Source: JANRKT01 sp033763355 (GTDB taxonomy: Bacteria > Bacteroidota > Bacteroidia > Chitinophagales > Chitinophagaceae). From it: 22,772 nt of DNA. The DNA lies in contig JANRKT010000253.1 of the NCBI GenBank assembly GCA_033763355.1, forward strand, positions 1 to 22,772, given 5' to 3'. This document shows positions 6,943-14,770 of this stretch, piece by piece. The notes under the pieces are model-generated. The model ran no database searches. It saw only the letters and a program-made list of their open reading frames with translations, and was not told the origin of the DNA. The stretch's first letter is position 1. Each line of letters starts with the position of its first letter. Position numbers and translations under genes: made by a program.

Positions 6943-8067
6943 ATGACCCTCCTTGTAGTTATCATAGCCCTGGCCCTGATTTTTGATTATATCAACGGCT
7001 TTCATGATGCGGCTAATTCTATTGCCACCATTGTCTCCACCAAAGTGCTTACACCCTTCCAGGCAGTGTTGTGGGCTGCATTTTTTAATTCTGTAGCATA
7101 TTTTATTTTCAGCGACCATAATATTGCCAACACGATTGCCAAAACGGTGCACCCGGAAGTGATTACACTGCCGGTAATTTTATCCGGGTTAATTGCGGCT
7201 ATCATCTGGAACCTGCTTACGTGGTGGTATGGTATCCCATCTTCATCATCCCATACCCTTATCGGGGGATTTGCAGGCGCTGCAATTGCAAATACTGGTT
7301 TAAGCAGTGTCAATTCAGAATATGTTATCAAAATAGTCGCCTTCATCATGCTTGCCCCGCTGATAGGTATGATCATTGCCGCCTTTATCGCCATTGTAAC
7401 CATCATGCAGAACATATGGTACAAGTTGCTCATAATCGTAATATCAGTATTCCTCACCGTATGGCTTATTCCTTTTAATGATATAGTGAAAATCGGTATT
7501 ATTGTTACCGCCGGAATTTTTTGTGCATCCTATATTTATAACGACCTTATTAAAACCCCCAATGCTTACCGTACAGGCAATATGTATAAACGGCTGCAGT
7601 TGCTCTCTTCCGCCGCATTTAGCGTGGGCCATGGTGGCAATGATGCACAAAAGGTAATGGGTATTATTTCAGCAGCGCTGGTGGCCAATGGAAATATTGC
7701 CAGCCTGAAAGACATGCCTGCATGGGTGCCCATTGCCTGTTATACAGCAATTGGCCTGGGAACAATGAGCGGCGGGTGGAAAATAGTAAAAACAATGGGC
7801 ACACGTATAACCAAAGTAACCCCATTGGAAGGCGTTAGCGCTGAAACCGCCGGTGCACTCACTCTTTTTATGACTGAAAAACTGGGTATCCCTGTAAGTA
7901 CCACGCATACCATTACCGGTTCTATTATTGGTGTTGGTGCCACCAAACGTTTATCTGCCGTTCGCTGGGGCGTAACCGTAAACCTGCTCTGGGCCTGGAT
8001 CCTCACCATCCCTGTAAGCGCAGTAATGGCAGCAATTGTTTTTTACTTTGTTGATTTATTCATGTAA
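6943..8067 (+). CDS. pit: Inorganic phosphate transporter, PiT family
   Basis: The 374-residue polytopic inner-membrane protein is a PHO4/PiT-family symporter that imports phosphate, usually as a metal-phosphate complex with protons or sodium. Both copies of the family's inverted repeat are present: the N-terminal half has DYINGFHDAANSIATIVSTK (residues about 12-31) and GIPSSSSHTLIGG (about 91-103), and the C-terminal half has FSVGHGGNDAQKVMGI (about 226-241) and GIPVSTTHTITGSIIGVG (about 315-332). Around ten hydrophobic segments are visible. It follows the DUF47 gene. A short PiT with the DUF47 partner is the common low-affinity housekeeping form, but the promoter repeats leave starvation control open. 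No pst genes are in the window. Confidence 0.95.
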   Translation: MTLLVVIIALALIFDYINGFHDAANSIATIVSTKVLTPFQAVLWAAFFNSVAYFIFSDHNIANTIAKTVHPEVITLPVILSGLIAAIIWNLLTWWYGIPSSSSHTLIGGFAGAAIANTGLSSVNSEYVIKIVAFIMLAPLIGMIIAAFIAIVTIMQNIWYKLLIIVISVFLTVWLIPFNDIVKIGIIVTAGIFCASYIYNDLIKTPNAYRTGNMYKRLQLLSSAAFSVGHGGNDAQKVMGIISAALVANGNIASLKDMPAWVPIACYTAIGLGTMSGGWKIVKTMGTRITKVTPLEGVSAETAGALTLFMTEKLGIPVSTTHTITGSIIGVGATKRLSAVRWGVTVNLLWAWILTIPVSAVMAAIVFYFVDLFM

Positions 8068-8105
8068 ACACACTGAAACGCATTTTTTTTCATCTTTGCT
8101 GCTTG

Positions 8106-8132
8106 TATCCGCAAGCCAGGGGCTAGCGGATA
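8106..8132 (+). terminator. Hairpin after the phosphate transporter gene
   Basis: TATCCGC (8106-8112) pairs with GCGGATA (8126-8132), and AGCC (8114-8117) pairs with GGCT (8121-8124), leaving one A-A mismatch and a 3-nt loop. ATTTTACTTACTT follows, a poor but present T-rich tail. It lies 39 bp after the PiT stop and 24 bp before the RmlA start, so it probably terminates the phosphate operon, or it may act in the 5' leader of rmlA. Confidence 0.55.
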
Positions 8133-8155
8133 ATTTTACTTACTTGAATAAAATT

Positions 8156-9016
8156 ATGAAAGGAATTATTCTCGCAGGCGGTTCAGGCACCAGGCTATAC
8201 CCCATTACCTATGCCATCAGCAAACAGGTAATGCCGATATATGACAAGCCCATGATTTACTACCCGCTGTCAACCCTCATGATGGCAGGCATCAGTGAAA
8301 TCCTCATTATTTCAACCCCCCATGACCTGCCACATTTTAAGCGGTTATTTGGCAATGGCAGTCAGTTGGGGCTGCAAATTTCATTTGCCGAACAGCCCGA
8401 ACCCAACGGGCTTGCTCAGGCATTTGTTATTGGTGAATCATTTATAAGCAAAGAAAAAGTGGCACTGGTCCTGGGCGACAATATTTTTTATGGAACCGGT
8501 CTTGGTGATCAGTTAGAGAAAAATACAAACCCGGAGGGGGGTATCGTATATGCCTATCATGTAAGCGACCCGGAAAGGTATGGCGTAGTAGAATTTGACA
8601 ACAACCGAAAAGCAATTTCTATTGAGGAAAAACCTAAAAAACCAAAAAGCAATTATGCTGTACCGGGTTTATATTTTTATGATAATGACGTGGTATCTAT
8701 CGCAAAAAACCTCAAACCCTCCCCAAGGGGTGAATACGAGATAACTGATGTAAACCTCGAATATCTCAGAAGGGGCAAACTCAGTGTTTCCATTATGGAC
8801 CGTGGTACGGCGTGGCTGGATACCGGTACTTTCGATTCGCTTATGCAAGCCTCTCTGTTTGTACAGGTTATTGAACAAAGGCAGGGTATTAAAATTGCCT
8901 GCATTGAAGAAATCGCCTATCGCAAAGGGTTTATCAATAAAGAACAACTCGTCAGCATTGCCCAGCCACTTATGAAAAGCGGGTATGGACAATATCTGAT
9001 GAACTTAGTATCTTGA
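8156..9016 (+). CDS. rmlA: Glucose-1-phosphate thymidylyltransferase
   Basis: The enzyme joins glucose-1-phosphate and dTTP to give dTDP-glucose, the first step towards dTDP-rhamnose and related sugars for surface polysaccharides. The 286-residue length is typical of RmlA (RfbA). The nucleotide-binding signature GGSGTRL is at residues 8-14, followed by KQVMPIYDKPMIYYPLS, GDNIFYG, the EEKPKKPKSNYAV loop and WLDTGTFDSL. I chose the ATG at 8156, because the longer frame starts at TTG within the preceding transporter gene and its first 40 residues do not belong to the family. The next gene is galE, but the usual partners rmlB, rmlC and rmlD are not in the window. Confidence 0.95.
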   Translation: MKGIILAGGSGTRLYPITYAISKQVMPIYDKPMIYYPLSTLMMAGISEILIISTPHDLPHFKRLFGNGSQLGLQISFAEQPEPNGLAQAFVIGESFISKEKVALVLGDNIFYGTGLGDQLEKNTNPEGGIVYAYHVSDPERYGVVEFDNNRKAISIEEKPKKPKSNYAVPGLYFYDNDVVSIAKNLKPSPRGEYEITDVNLEYLRRGKLSVSIMDRGTAWLDTGTFDSLMQASLFVQVIEQRQGIKIACIEEIAYRKGFINKEQLVSIAQPLMKSGYGQYLMNLVS

Positions 9017-9030
9017 GGCGGAAAGGATGG

Positions 9031-9071
9031 ACAAGAACCAAGATACAAGAACCAAGATACAAGGAACAAGG
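9031..9071. repeat. Tandem 14-bp repeat, nearly three copies
   Basis: ACAAGAACCAAGAT occurs at 9031-9044 and 9045-9058, followed by a degenerate third copy at 9059-9071. It occupies the 127-bp gap between rmlA and galE. The purine-rich plus strand has no hairpin potential. It is probably a slippage-prone intergenic repeat. Confidence 0.8.
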
Positions 9072-9143
9072 CGCAAACTGTAATCACCAGAATTTAAACC
9101 ACAGATATTCGCAAAACATTAAACTGAAATAATACAAACCTTC

Positions 9144-10199
9144 ATGAAGAAAATTTTAGTTTCCGGGGGATGCGGTTACATTGGTTCGCACACCATAGTT
9201 GACCTTATTGAAAACGGATTTGATGTAATTTCTGTTGACAACAATTCCCGTTCAACCACCAGGCTGCTGGAAGGCATTGAAAAAATAACCGGTAAAAACA
9301 TAAAAAACTACAAGGTTGACCTTTGCAATTTTGATGATACTCATGCCATTTTTGAAGAGAATGACGACATCGCCGGTATTATTCATTTTGCCGCTTACAA
9401 AGCCGTAGGCGAATCAGTTGAAAAACCACTGATGTATTTTGAAAACAACCTGCTTTCGCTGATTAACCTTTTAAAATGTGTGGAAGAGTTTAATATACCT
9501 TATTTCGTTTTTTCTTCTTCGTGCACGGTATATGGCAACCCCGACAGCATTCCTGTAACGGAAAGCACCATGCCAAAACCCGCAGAATCACCCTATGGCT
9601 ATACCAAGCAAATGGGGGAACAAATTGTAAATGAATTTTCAAAAGTAAACCGGGGCAAGTGTATTTTACTGCGCTATTTCAATCCGGCCGGGGCACATCC
9701 AAGTACCCTGATTGGCGAATACCCGCTTGACAAACCCCAGAACCTTACCCCCGTTATAACGCAAACAGCCATCGGCAAAATACCACAGATGACGGTTTTT
9801 GGCAACGACTACCCCACAAGGGATGGCTCATGCCTCAGGGATTTTATTCATGTATGCGACCTTGCACATGCACACACCCTTTCGTTGCAATACCTGATTA
9901 ATAACCCCGCTGCCCCTAAATGCGAGGTATTTAACCTTGGAACGGGCAATGGGATTACGGTACTTGAAGCCATACAGGCGTTTGAAAAAGTATCGGGTGA
10001 AAAATTAAATTATACAATCGGGCCGAGAAGGCCCGGCGACATTATAGCCATTTACGCCAACAACGATAAAGCCCAAAACCTGCTTGGCTGGACCTGTAAA
10101 TATTCCCTTGAGAATATCATGTCAACCGCCTGGAATTGGGAACAGAAGCTGAAAGCCGATGAAAAGTTATTTACCGGAAGGAACTTCCAGCTCAATTAG
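9144..10199 (+). CDS. galE: UDP-glucose 4-epimerase
   Basis: This extended short-chain dehydrogenase interconverts UDP-glucose and UDP-galactose (or the N-acetyl forms) with tightly bound NAD. The Rossmann motif GGCGYIG is at residues 8-14. The catalytic Ser/Thr region SSSCTVYG is at 124-131 and the YxxxK pair is Tyr151/Lys155 (YGYTK). Later GalE signatures are ILLRYFNPAGAHPS, YPTRDGSCLRDFIHV and FNLGTGNG. The 351 residues slightly exceed the usual 338. It supplies sugar nucleotides for surface polysaccharide together with the adjacent rmlA. Confidence 0.94.
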   Translation: MKKILVSGGCGYIGSHTIVDLIENGFDVISVDNNSRSTTRLLEGIEKITGKNIKNYKVDLCNFDDTHAIFEENDDIAGIIHFAAYKAVGESVEKPLMYFENNLLSLINLLKCVEEFNIPYFVFSSSCTVYGNPDSIPVTESTMPKPAESPYGYTKQMGEQIVNEFSKVNRGKCILLRYFNPAGAHPSTLIGEYPLDKPQNLTPVITQTAIGKIPQMTVFGNDYPTRDGSCLRDFIHVCDLAHAHTLSLQYLINNPAAPKCEVFNLGTGNGITVLEAIQAFEKVSGEKLNYTIGPRRPGDIIAIYANNDKAQNLLGWTCKYSLENIMSTAWNWEQKLKADEKLFTGRNFQLN

Positions 10200-10238
10200 G
10201 TAATTGCGCTTTTTGTGTTAAAAAATTAGCCGTTTCTT

Positions 10239-10255
10239 TTGCCGTTAAACGGCAA
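10239..10255. promoter_or_regulatory. 17-bp palindrome upstream of the transketolase gene
   Basis: TTGCCGTTAAACGGCAA has 8-bp arms that are perfect complements around one central A. It lies 36 bp before the ATG at 10291 and just upstream of TTACTTTG (10264-10271), a one-mismatch version of the -7 consensus. It could be an operator, or a hairpin closing on the TTAAA centre as a terminator for galE, since T-rich sequence follows. Confidence 0.45.
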
Positions 10256-10290
10256 CTTCTCCTTTACTTTGCGCCACTCAATAAAGAAAC

Positions 10291-11247
10291 ATGCTGAAAG
10301 ACATACAGGTGAGCGGGCAAAAAGATACCCGCAGCGGTTTTGGTGATGGCATTTACGAACTTGCAAAAAAGAACCCAAATGTGGTAGCCTTAACAGCCGA
10401 CCTTGCCGGTTCTTTAAAACTAAACGCATTCATCAAAGATTTTCCTGAGCGCTTTTTTCAGTGTGGCATTGCGGAAGCTAATATGATGGGTATTGCTGCC
10501 GGGCTTACCATTGGCGGAAAAATTCCTTACACAACTACATTTGCCAATTTTTCAACAGGCCGTGTTTATGATCAGATTCGTCAATCTATCGCTTACTCAG
10601 GCAAAAATGTAAAAATCTGTGCATCACATGCCGGCCTTACATTGGGCGAAGACGGCGCCACCCACCAGATACTTGAAGATGTTGGCTTGATGAAAATGTT
10701 ACCGGGTATGACGGTGATTGTTCCCTGCGATTACAACCAAACCAAAGCAGCAACCATTGCTATTGCCAACCATACGGGCCCTGTTTATTTAAGGTTCGGC
10801 CGCCCGGTATGGCCCATATTTACCAATGCAAATGAAAAGTTTGAAATCGGTAAAGCCCAGGTTTTTTCTGAAGGAACAGATGTAAGCATATTTGCCTGCG
10901 GCCATATGGTATGGAAAGCCATTGAAGCGGGTAAGGCCCTGCAGGAAAAAGGAACCAGCGTTGAGGTCATCAATATTCACACCATTAAACCACTTGATGA
11001 AAAAGCAGTAATCGCTTCGCTCAAAAAAACAAAATGCGCCGTTACCGCTGAAGAACACAACATTATTGGCGGACTGGGTGACAGTATTGCGCAGGTTGCT
11101 GCAAAACACATTCCCGTTCCCATTGAATATGTTGGCACGAAAGATACTTTTGGTGAAAGCGGAAAACCGGTTGACCTTCTTAAAAAATACGGCCTTGATA
11201 CACCTGATATAATTGCCGCTGCTGAAAAGGTTATGGCAAGGAAGTAG
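10291..11247 (+). CDS. Transketolase, C-terminal subunit (pyrimidine-binding half)
   Basis: The 318-residue protein corresponds to the middle and C-terminal domains of transketolase, the thiamine-diphosphate enzyme of the non-oxidative pentose phosphate pathway. The Pyr domain is seen in ALTADLAGSLKLN and in FQCGIAEANMMGIAAGL, which contains the catalytic Glu that activates the cofactor, followed by ICASHAGLTLGEDGATHQ. The C-terminal domain ends with the typical VTAEEHNIIGGLGDSIAQ. The diphosphate-binding N-terminal half (about 280 residues) is missing. Two-piece transketolases are a normal arrangement in many bacteria, but the partner gene is usually adjacent; here galE is upstream and an ECF sigma gene downstream, so the partner must lie elsewhere. 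1-deoxyxylulose-5-phosphate synthase is an alternative fold match but is normally a single chain. Confidence 0.9.
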   Translation: MLKDIQVSGQKDTRSGFGDGIYELAKKNPNVVALTADLAGSLKLNAFIKDFPERFFQCGIAEANMMGIAAGLTIGGKIPYTTTFANFSTGRVYDQIRQSIAYSGKNVKICASHAGLTLGEDGATHQILEDVGLMKMLPGMTVIVPCDYNQTKAATIAIANHTGPVYLRFGRPVWPIFTNANEKFEIGKAQVFSEGTDVSIFACGHMVWKAIEAGKALQEKGTSVEVINIHTIKPLDEKAVIASLKKTKCAVTAEEHNIIGGLGDSIAQVAAKHIPVPIEYVGTKDTFGESGKPVDLLKKYGLDTPDIIAAAEKVMARK

Positions 11248-11337
11248 GTTTGCCATAATTCTTTTTATTAAACTTTTTTTTAAAGGGCCAATCTTATGGT
11301 TGGTTTTTTTAATTTTATACAACCCCAAATTATCAGA

Positions 11338-11889
11338 ATGGCAGTTAATGCTGAAGACATGGAATTGCTACAGCAGTTCCGCAACCCTGTAACCAAAGAA
11401 AAGGCTTATACGGTTATTATAAAAAAATACCAGGAAAAGCTCTATTGGCATATCCGGCGAATGGTGGTGGAACACGAAGATGCGAACGATGTGCTGCAGA
11501 ATATGTTTATCAAAGTATGGAACGGGTTAGATAATTTCAGGGAAGACGCCCAGTTGTACACCTGGCTTTACCGCATAGCTACAAATGAAAGCCTTACCTT
11601 TCTTGACCAGCAGAAACGCCGCAGCGCCGTATCCTTTGATGACATGGAAAGCAGCCTGGGCAACAAGCTTAAAGCCGATAAACATTTTGACGCCAATAAA
11701 CTGGAGTGGAAACTGCAACTGGCCATACAACAGCTTCCTGAAAAACAGCGGGTTGTATTTAACCTGAGGTATTATGATGAAATGCCCTACGAAGAAATGA
11801 GCCGGGTGCTGGAAACTTCAGAAGGGGCGCTGAAAGCCAGCTACCACCATGCAGTTAAAAAAATAGAGGATTTCATCCTGAACCATTAA
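11338..11889 (+). CDS. ECF-type RNA polymerase sigma factor
   Basis: The 183-residue protein has the two domains of an extracytoplasmic-function sigma-70 factor. Region 2 spans about residues 22-88, with the signature DANDVLQNMFIKVW that contacts core polymerase and TWLYRIATNESLTFL in the DNA-melting part. Region 4 spans about 125-180 (QQLPEKQRVVFNLRYYDEMP and a helix-turn-helix in EEMSRVLETSEGALKASYHH). The next two genes, a probable membrane anti-sigma factor and a Spy/CpxP-like protein, follow closely on the same strand. This is the layout of Bacteroidota envelope-stress sigma operons. An in-frame ATG at 11296 would add 14 residues; I prefer 11338 because the extra residues do not resemble the family, but this start is uncertain. 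Confidence 0.92.
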   Translation: MAVNAEDMELLQQFRNPVTKEKAYTVIIKKYQEKLYWHIRRMVVEHEDANDVLQNMFIKVWNGLDNFREDAQLYTWLYRIATNESLTFLDQQKRRSAVSFDDMESSLGNKLKADKHFDANKLEWKLQLAIQQLPEKQRVVFNLRYYDEMPYEEMSRVLETSEGALKASYHHAVKKIEDFILNH

Positions 11890-11922
11890 ACCCAAAAGCG
11901 CTGAAAACGTCTTAAAACCGTA

Positions 11923-12702
11923 ATGAAAAGACATCCTGAAATATTGAATGAATTGAATGAGATCAGCCCGGCCGTTGCTAACCTCAGCCCTCAAAATCCG
12001 TTTGTTGTACCTGCCGGTTATTTTGAAGGGCTGGCAACCCGGGTAATGAGCCGGATAAAAGCGATGGATGCTTCTGCAGTAAAAGAAGAACTGGAAATAC
12101 TTTCGCCGGTTATAAGTAACATAGATAAAAAGAACCCCTATACCGTTCAACCGTCATATTTCGAAACCCTGGCTGATGAAATTCTCAGTAAAATAAAAAA
12201 ACAGGAAAAAGAACTTTCAGTAACGGAAGAACTGGAACAAATCTCTCCTTTACTCAGCCGTATTGAAAAGAAAATGCCTCATGATATTCCTGAGGGATAT
12301 TTTAAAAGCCTTCATCCGGTTCTGCCCGTTTCGGGCAACGGGCACGGAAAAGCAAAAGTTGTTGCACTGCCGCGTAAAAGGAGCCTGATGAATTATGCAG
12401 CCGCAGCAATCATAACAGGTTTTATAGCCCTGAGTGCATGGCTGCTTTTTTTTAATAATGGAACAAAAACCGGAGTATCACAATCCACTTTGGTAAACAT
12501 TGATGAAGAACTACCTAAAGTGAGTGATGAGGAAATGGCGAAGTACCTTGAAAATATACCGCTTATTGCAACAGAGGAAATGCCCGTTGCAGACAATGAA
12601 GAAGCTGATATGGAAAGTATATTAAAAGATATGCCTGAAAATGAATTGCAGCAATACCTGCAGGAGAACCCCGAGATAAAAAACGGATCCGTTACCAATT
12701 AA
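11923..12702 (+). CDS. Probable single-pass membrane anti-sigma factor with a triplicated cytoplasmic motif
   Basis: The 259-residue protein has one membrane segment at about residues 156-177 (YAAAAIITGFIALSAWLLFF) preceded by basic residues (PRKR), which predicts a cytoplasmic N-terminus and periplasmic C-terminus. The N-terminal 130 residues consist of three copies of one unit: NPFVVPAGYFEGL (25-37), NPYTVQPSYFETL (71-83) and MPHDIPEGYFKSL (118-130). Each is preceded by an E..(I/L)SP segment, at 46-47-residue spacing. The acidic periplasmic tail carries two similar stretches (EMAKYLENIPL, ELQQYLQENPE). There is no zinc-binding HxxxCxxC anti-sigma motif. Its place 33 bp after an ECF sigma gene is the main reason for the anti-sigma call. 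Confidence 0.7.
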   Translation: MKRHPEILNELNEISPAVANLSPQNPFVVPAGYFEGLATRVMSRIKAMDASAVKEELEILSPVISNIDKKNPYTVQPSYFETLADEILSKIKKQEKELSVTEELEQISPLLSRIEKKMPHDIPEGYFKSLHPVLPVSGNGHGKAKVVALPRKRSLMNYAAAAIITGFIALSAWLLFFNNGTKTGVSQSTLVNIDEELPKVSDEEMAKYLENIPLIATEEMPVADNEEADMESILKDMPENELQQYLQENPEIKNGSVTN

Positions 12703-12714
12703 CCCTAAAAACTG

Positions 12715-13137
12715 ATGAAGATGAAAAAAATATTTTTACTTACAGTGGTTGTCCTGTTCACATGGCTTGCAGGGTTTGCTCAGGACGAAAAGCCGGGCGA
12801 AGCCCGCTTACAAAGCCTGGAGATAGCATACATAACAAAAGAACTTAATTTAAGCCCGGAAGAAGCCCAGAAGTTTTGGCCCGTGTATAATAAGTATGCT
12901 GCAGAAATGAGGGAAATTATCAAAAACAGGAGAAAAGATGATGACCCGCTTCCAACCCAACAGCAACTTTTGGATATCAAGAAAAAATACAGGAGTGAAT
13001 TTCTTAAAGTGCTGGCCCAGGAAAGGGTTAACCGCTTGTTTATCGCAGAAGGAAAATTCAGGGATATGGTAAGGCGTGAGCTGCAGCAAAGGCAGTTGCA
13101 AAAACAATTACAAAAATCTCAGCGAAGAGGTGGTTGA
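12715..13137 (+). CDS. Spy/CpxP-like small periplasmic protein
   Basis: The 140-residue precursor has a signal peptide (KKIFLLTVVVLFTWLAGFAQ, probable cleavage before Gln or Asp at about residue 23). A helical, highly charged mature part follows, with the segment LSPEEAQKFWPVYNKYAAEM and a Gln/Arg-rich C-terminus. The LSPEEAxxFWPxY pattern recalls the LTxxQ-type helical repeats of Spy, CpxP and related periplasmic sensors or chaperones. It begins 12 bp after the anti-sigma gene and is very likely co-transcribed with the sigma factor. By analogy it may be a stress chaperone or a sensor that feeds back on the anti-sigma factor. A second ATG at 12721 is an equally possible start. Confidence 0.7.
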   Translation: MKMKKIFLLTVVVLFTWLAGFAQDEKPGEARLQSLEIAYITKELNLSPEEAQKFWPVYNKYAAEMREIIKNRRKDDDPLPTQQQLLDIKKKYRSEFLKVLAQERVNRLFIAEGKFRDMVRRELQQRQLQKQLQKSQRRGG

Positions 13138-13234
13138 TTATAAAAATATTTTACCTAATTTTAACTTGGTGTTTTTCATAGGTTAGCAACGGCTGGCTCT
13201 TTCCAGGGCTGGCCTTTATTATTTTCGTGGTTTT

Positions 13235-13981
13235 TTAATTTATTTTTACCTGCGCCAGGGAGTTCTTTTTAATATTATCCAGCAGGGCATTGGCATCTGT
13301 TACTTCACTCACAAGCTGCACTGCATTTAACTTTAAAGTATTGCGGATATAATTTAAAGCCGCCTGTGCATCTTTGTTGTTTCCCACTACGACGCCTGTT
13401 AACCTTACCTGTCCGGTATTCATCACCAGTTCAACAGTGTTTTTATTCAGTTTAAACTCCCCGTCTGTAATCAGAAAAATTTCATTATTGCCCCTGGCAG
13501 AAAAATTCTTTAAAGCAACTTCATATCCTTTATCTATCCCGCCGTTTATGTTGGTTGCAGAAGCGGTGGAGCGTATTTTTTTTATAAGTTTTTTCAGCGA
13601 ATCTGCTGAAGTGAATGACTGTGTACTGTACAGTTCATCAACAGTATTGCCGAATGTAATGAGTGAGACCTTATCAACCGGCCTTAGTTTTTCCAGCAGG
13701 TTTTCCATTGACTTTTGAAGCAGGGGTATCTTGTTTTCATTGCCCATGCTGTTGCTTACATCCAAAAGGAAAACAATGTTATTGGGAAGATATTCCTGAA
13801 CTGATAACCTGCGAACAGAAGTATCAGAAGAACTTAAGGTTACAACAGCAACAGGCTGATCTTTCTTTTTTTTGCTCTTTTTAAAAATCTGCTGGCGGGA
13901 AGATAAAGCAACAATCACAAATACTGAAAGCAGTAAAACATGCTTACCGGCACAACGCAACAAAGAGATTAAACTGCACAT
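13235..13981 (-). CDS. Von Willebrand factor type A domain protein
   Basis: This 248-residue protein has one N-terminal hydrophobic segment (about residues 13-27, signal or anchor), a very basic stretch (KKSKKKK at 34-40), and a single VWA domain from about residue 68. The metal-ion-dependent adhesion site is complete: DVSNS at 74-78, Thr143 in SATNINGG, and TDG at 172-174. The domain should bind a divalent metal and a protein partner in the periplasm or at the cell surface. It starts 32 bp after the hydrolase gene and is probably co-transcribed with it. No partner such as a MoxR ATPase or aerotolerance (Bat) gene is nearby, so its role is unknown. Confidence 0.85.
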   Translation of the reverse strand: MCSLISLLRCAGKHVLLLSVFVIVALSSRQQIFKKSKKKKDQPVAVVTLSSSDTSVRRLSVQEYLPNNIVFLLDVSNSMGNENKIPLLQKSMENLLEKLRPVDKVSLITFGNTVDELYSTQSFTSADSLKKLIKKIRSTASATNINGGIDKGYEVALKNFSARGNNEIFLITDGEFKLNKNTVELVMNTGQVRLTGVVVGNNKDAQAALNYIRNTLKLNAVQLVSEVTDANALLDNIKKNSLAQVKIN

Positions 13982-14013
13982 ACCTGTATATAACGTTCCG
14001 CAGGTTTATTTAT

Positions 14014-14769
14014 TTATTTATCCATTGCAGGGGAGAACAGGGGCGTTTGAATATCGTGGTAAAAAAGAAAGGTCCAGTTTTCTTTGCTGCCCTGTTCCCA
14101 CCATTGCTGCCGCAGTTCCATGGCCTTTTTACCATTGTAATCATATTTTGCAACAAAACGGCTTTTCATCTGGTGCAGTTGCGGCGCTTCATCGCCTCCA
14201 AAAAAAACAGTTTCATTTCCTTCTTTAATCCGGTACACCTGGTGGTAAGGGCAATGTGCCCCGCTGATGGTATAATGTATATAGCCGTCAATCATGCCTT
14301 CCCCGTCAAGCAATATAAGTTTATCATTATTTTTTAATATCTCAATTTCCTCAGTTATGTATGAGGGAAAGCCTTTCTTAAATGCATAATCAAACTCCTG
14401 CTTCTGTACATAATAAACTGCATTCTGAAAACTCAGGTGCTGCTGGTTTATAATTTTATCTTCTACCGCAATGCCCCCTGCATGGTCTTTATGCAAATGG
14501 GTAAGCAATACCTTGGTAACATCAAGCGGGTTGATGCCATTATCAACAAGGTTTTGGTAAATCTGCAAAGTTCCGTAAGCATCTGTAAAACCAAGCCCTG
14601 TGTCCAGCAGTAAAACGTCTTTTTGTGTAATTACAACAAAAGGCTGCACTTCTACCAGTAAACTTCCCTTTGATCTTTCATCTATTTTATCTCTTCCCTG
14701 GCGAAAGGGGACAAAACGTTTGGTCTGGTCGATGGTGAATGTGCCTTCTGAAAGCGGAATAATTTTCAT
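14014..14769 (-). CDS. Metallo-beta-lactamase-fold metal-dependent hydrolase
   Basis: The 251-residue cytoplasmic protein has the HxHxDH zinc motif THLHKDHAGG (His91, His93, Asp95, His96), preceded by LLLDTGLG at 54-61. Further metal ligands are His172 (SGAHCPYHQ) and probably Asp193 in FFGGDEAP. This is the general MBL hydrolase fold, shared by lactonases, glyoxalase II and many uncharacterised enzymes; the layout most resembles the AHL-lactonase-like group, but no substrate can be assigned. It is followed by the VWA gene and preceded by rodA with a 117-bp gap that holds its own -7 element, so it is probably not simply the tail of the rod operon. Confidence 0.88.
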   Translation of the reverse strand: MKIIPLSEGTFTIDQTKRFVPFRQGRDKIDERSKGSLLVEVQPFVVITQKDVLLLDTGLGFTDAYGTLQIYQNLVDNGINPLDVTKVLLTHLHKDHAGGIAVEDKIINQQHLSFQNAVYYVQKQEFDYAFKKGFPSYITEEIEILKNNDKLILLDGEGMIDGYIHYTISGAHCPYHQVYRIKEGNETVFFGGDEAPQLHQMKSRFVAKYDYNGKKAMELRQQWWEQGSKENWTFLFYHDIQTPLFSPAMDK

Positions 14770-14770
14770 A

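Noticed and set aside
8036..8155. Possible 40-residue N-terminal extension of RmlA
   Set aside because: It starts at TTG inside the PiT gene, runs through a hairpin, and RmlA begins at the conserved MKGIILAGG.
13138..13234. Search for a bidirectional terminator between the convergent Spy-like and VWA genes
   Set aside because: GGCTGGC is repeated directly, not inverted, and the possible CTGG/CCAG stem is only 4 bp. No terminator can be called.
14005..14020. TTTATTTATTTATTTA tetranucleotide run at the end of the hydrolase gene
   Set aside because: It is short and overlaps the stop codon, where slippage would alter only the last residue or two. I see no regulatory role.
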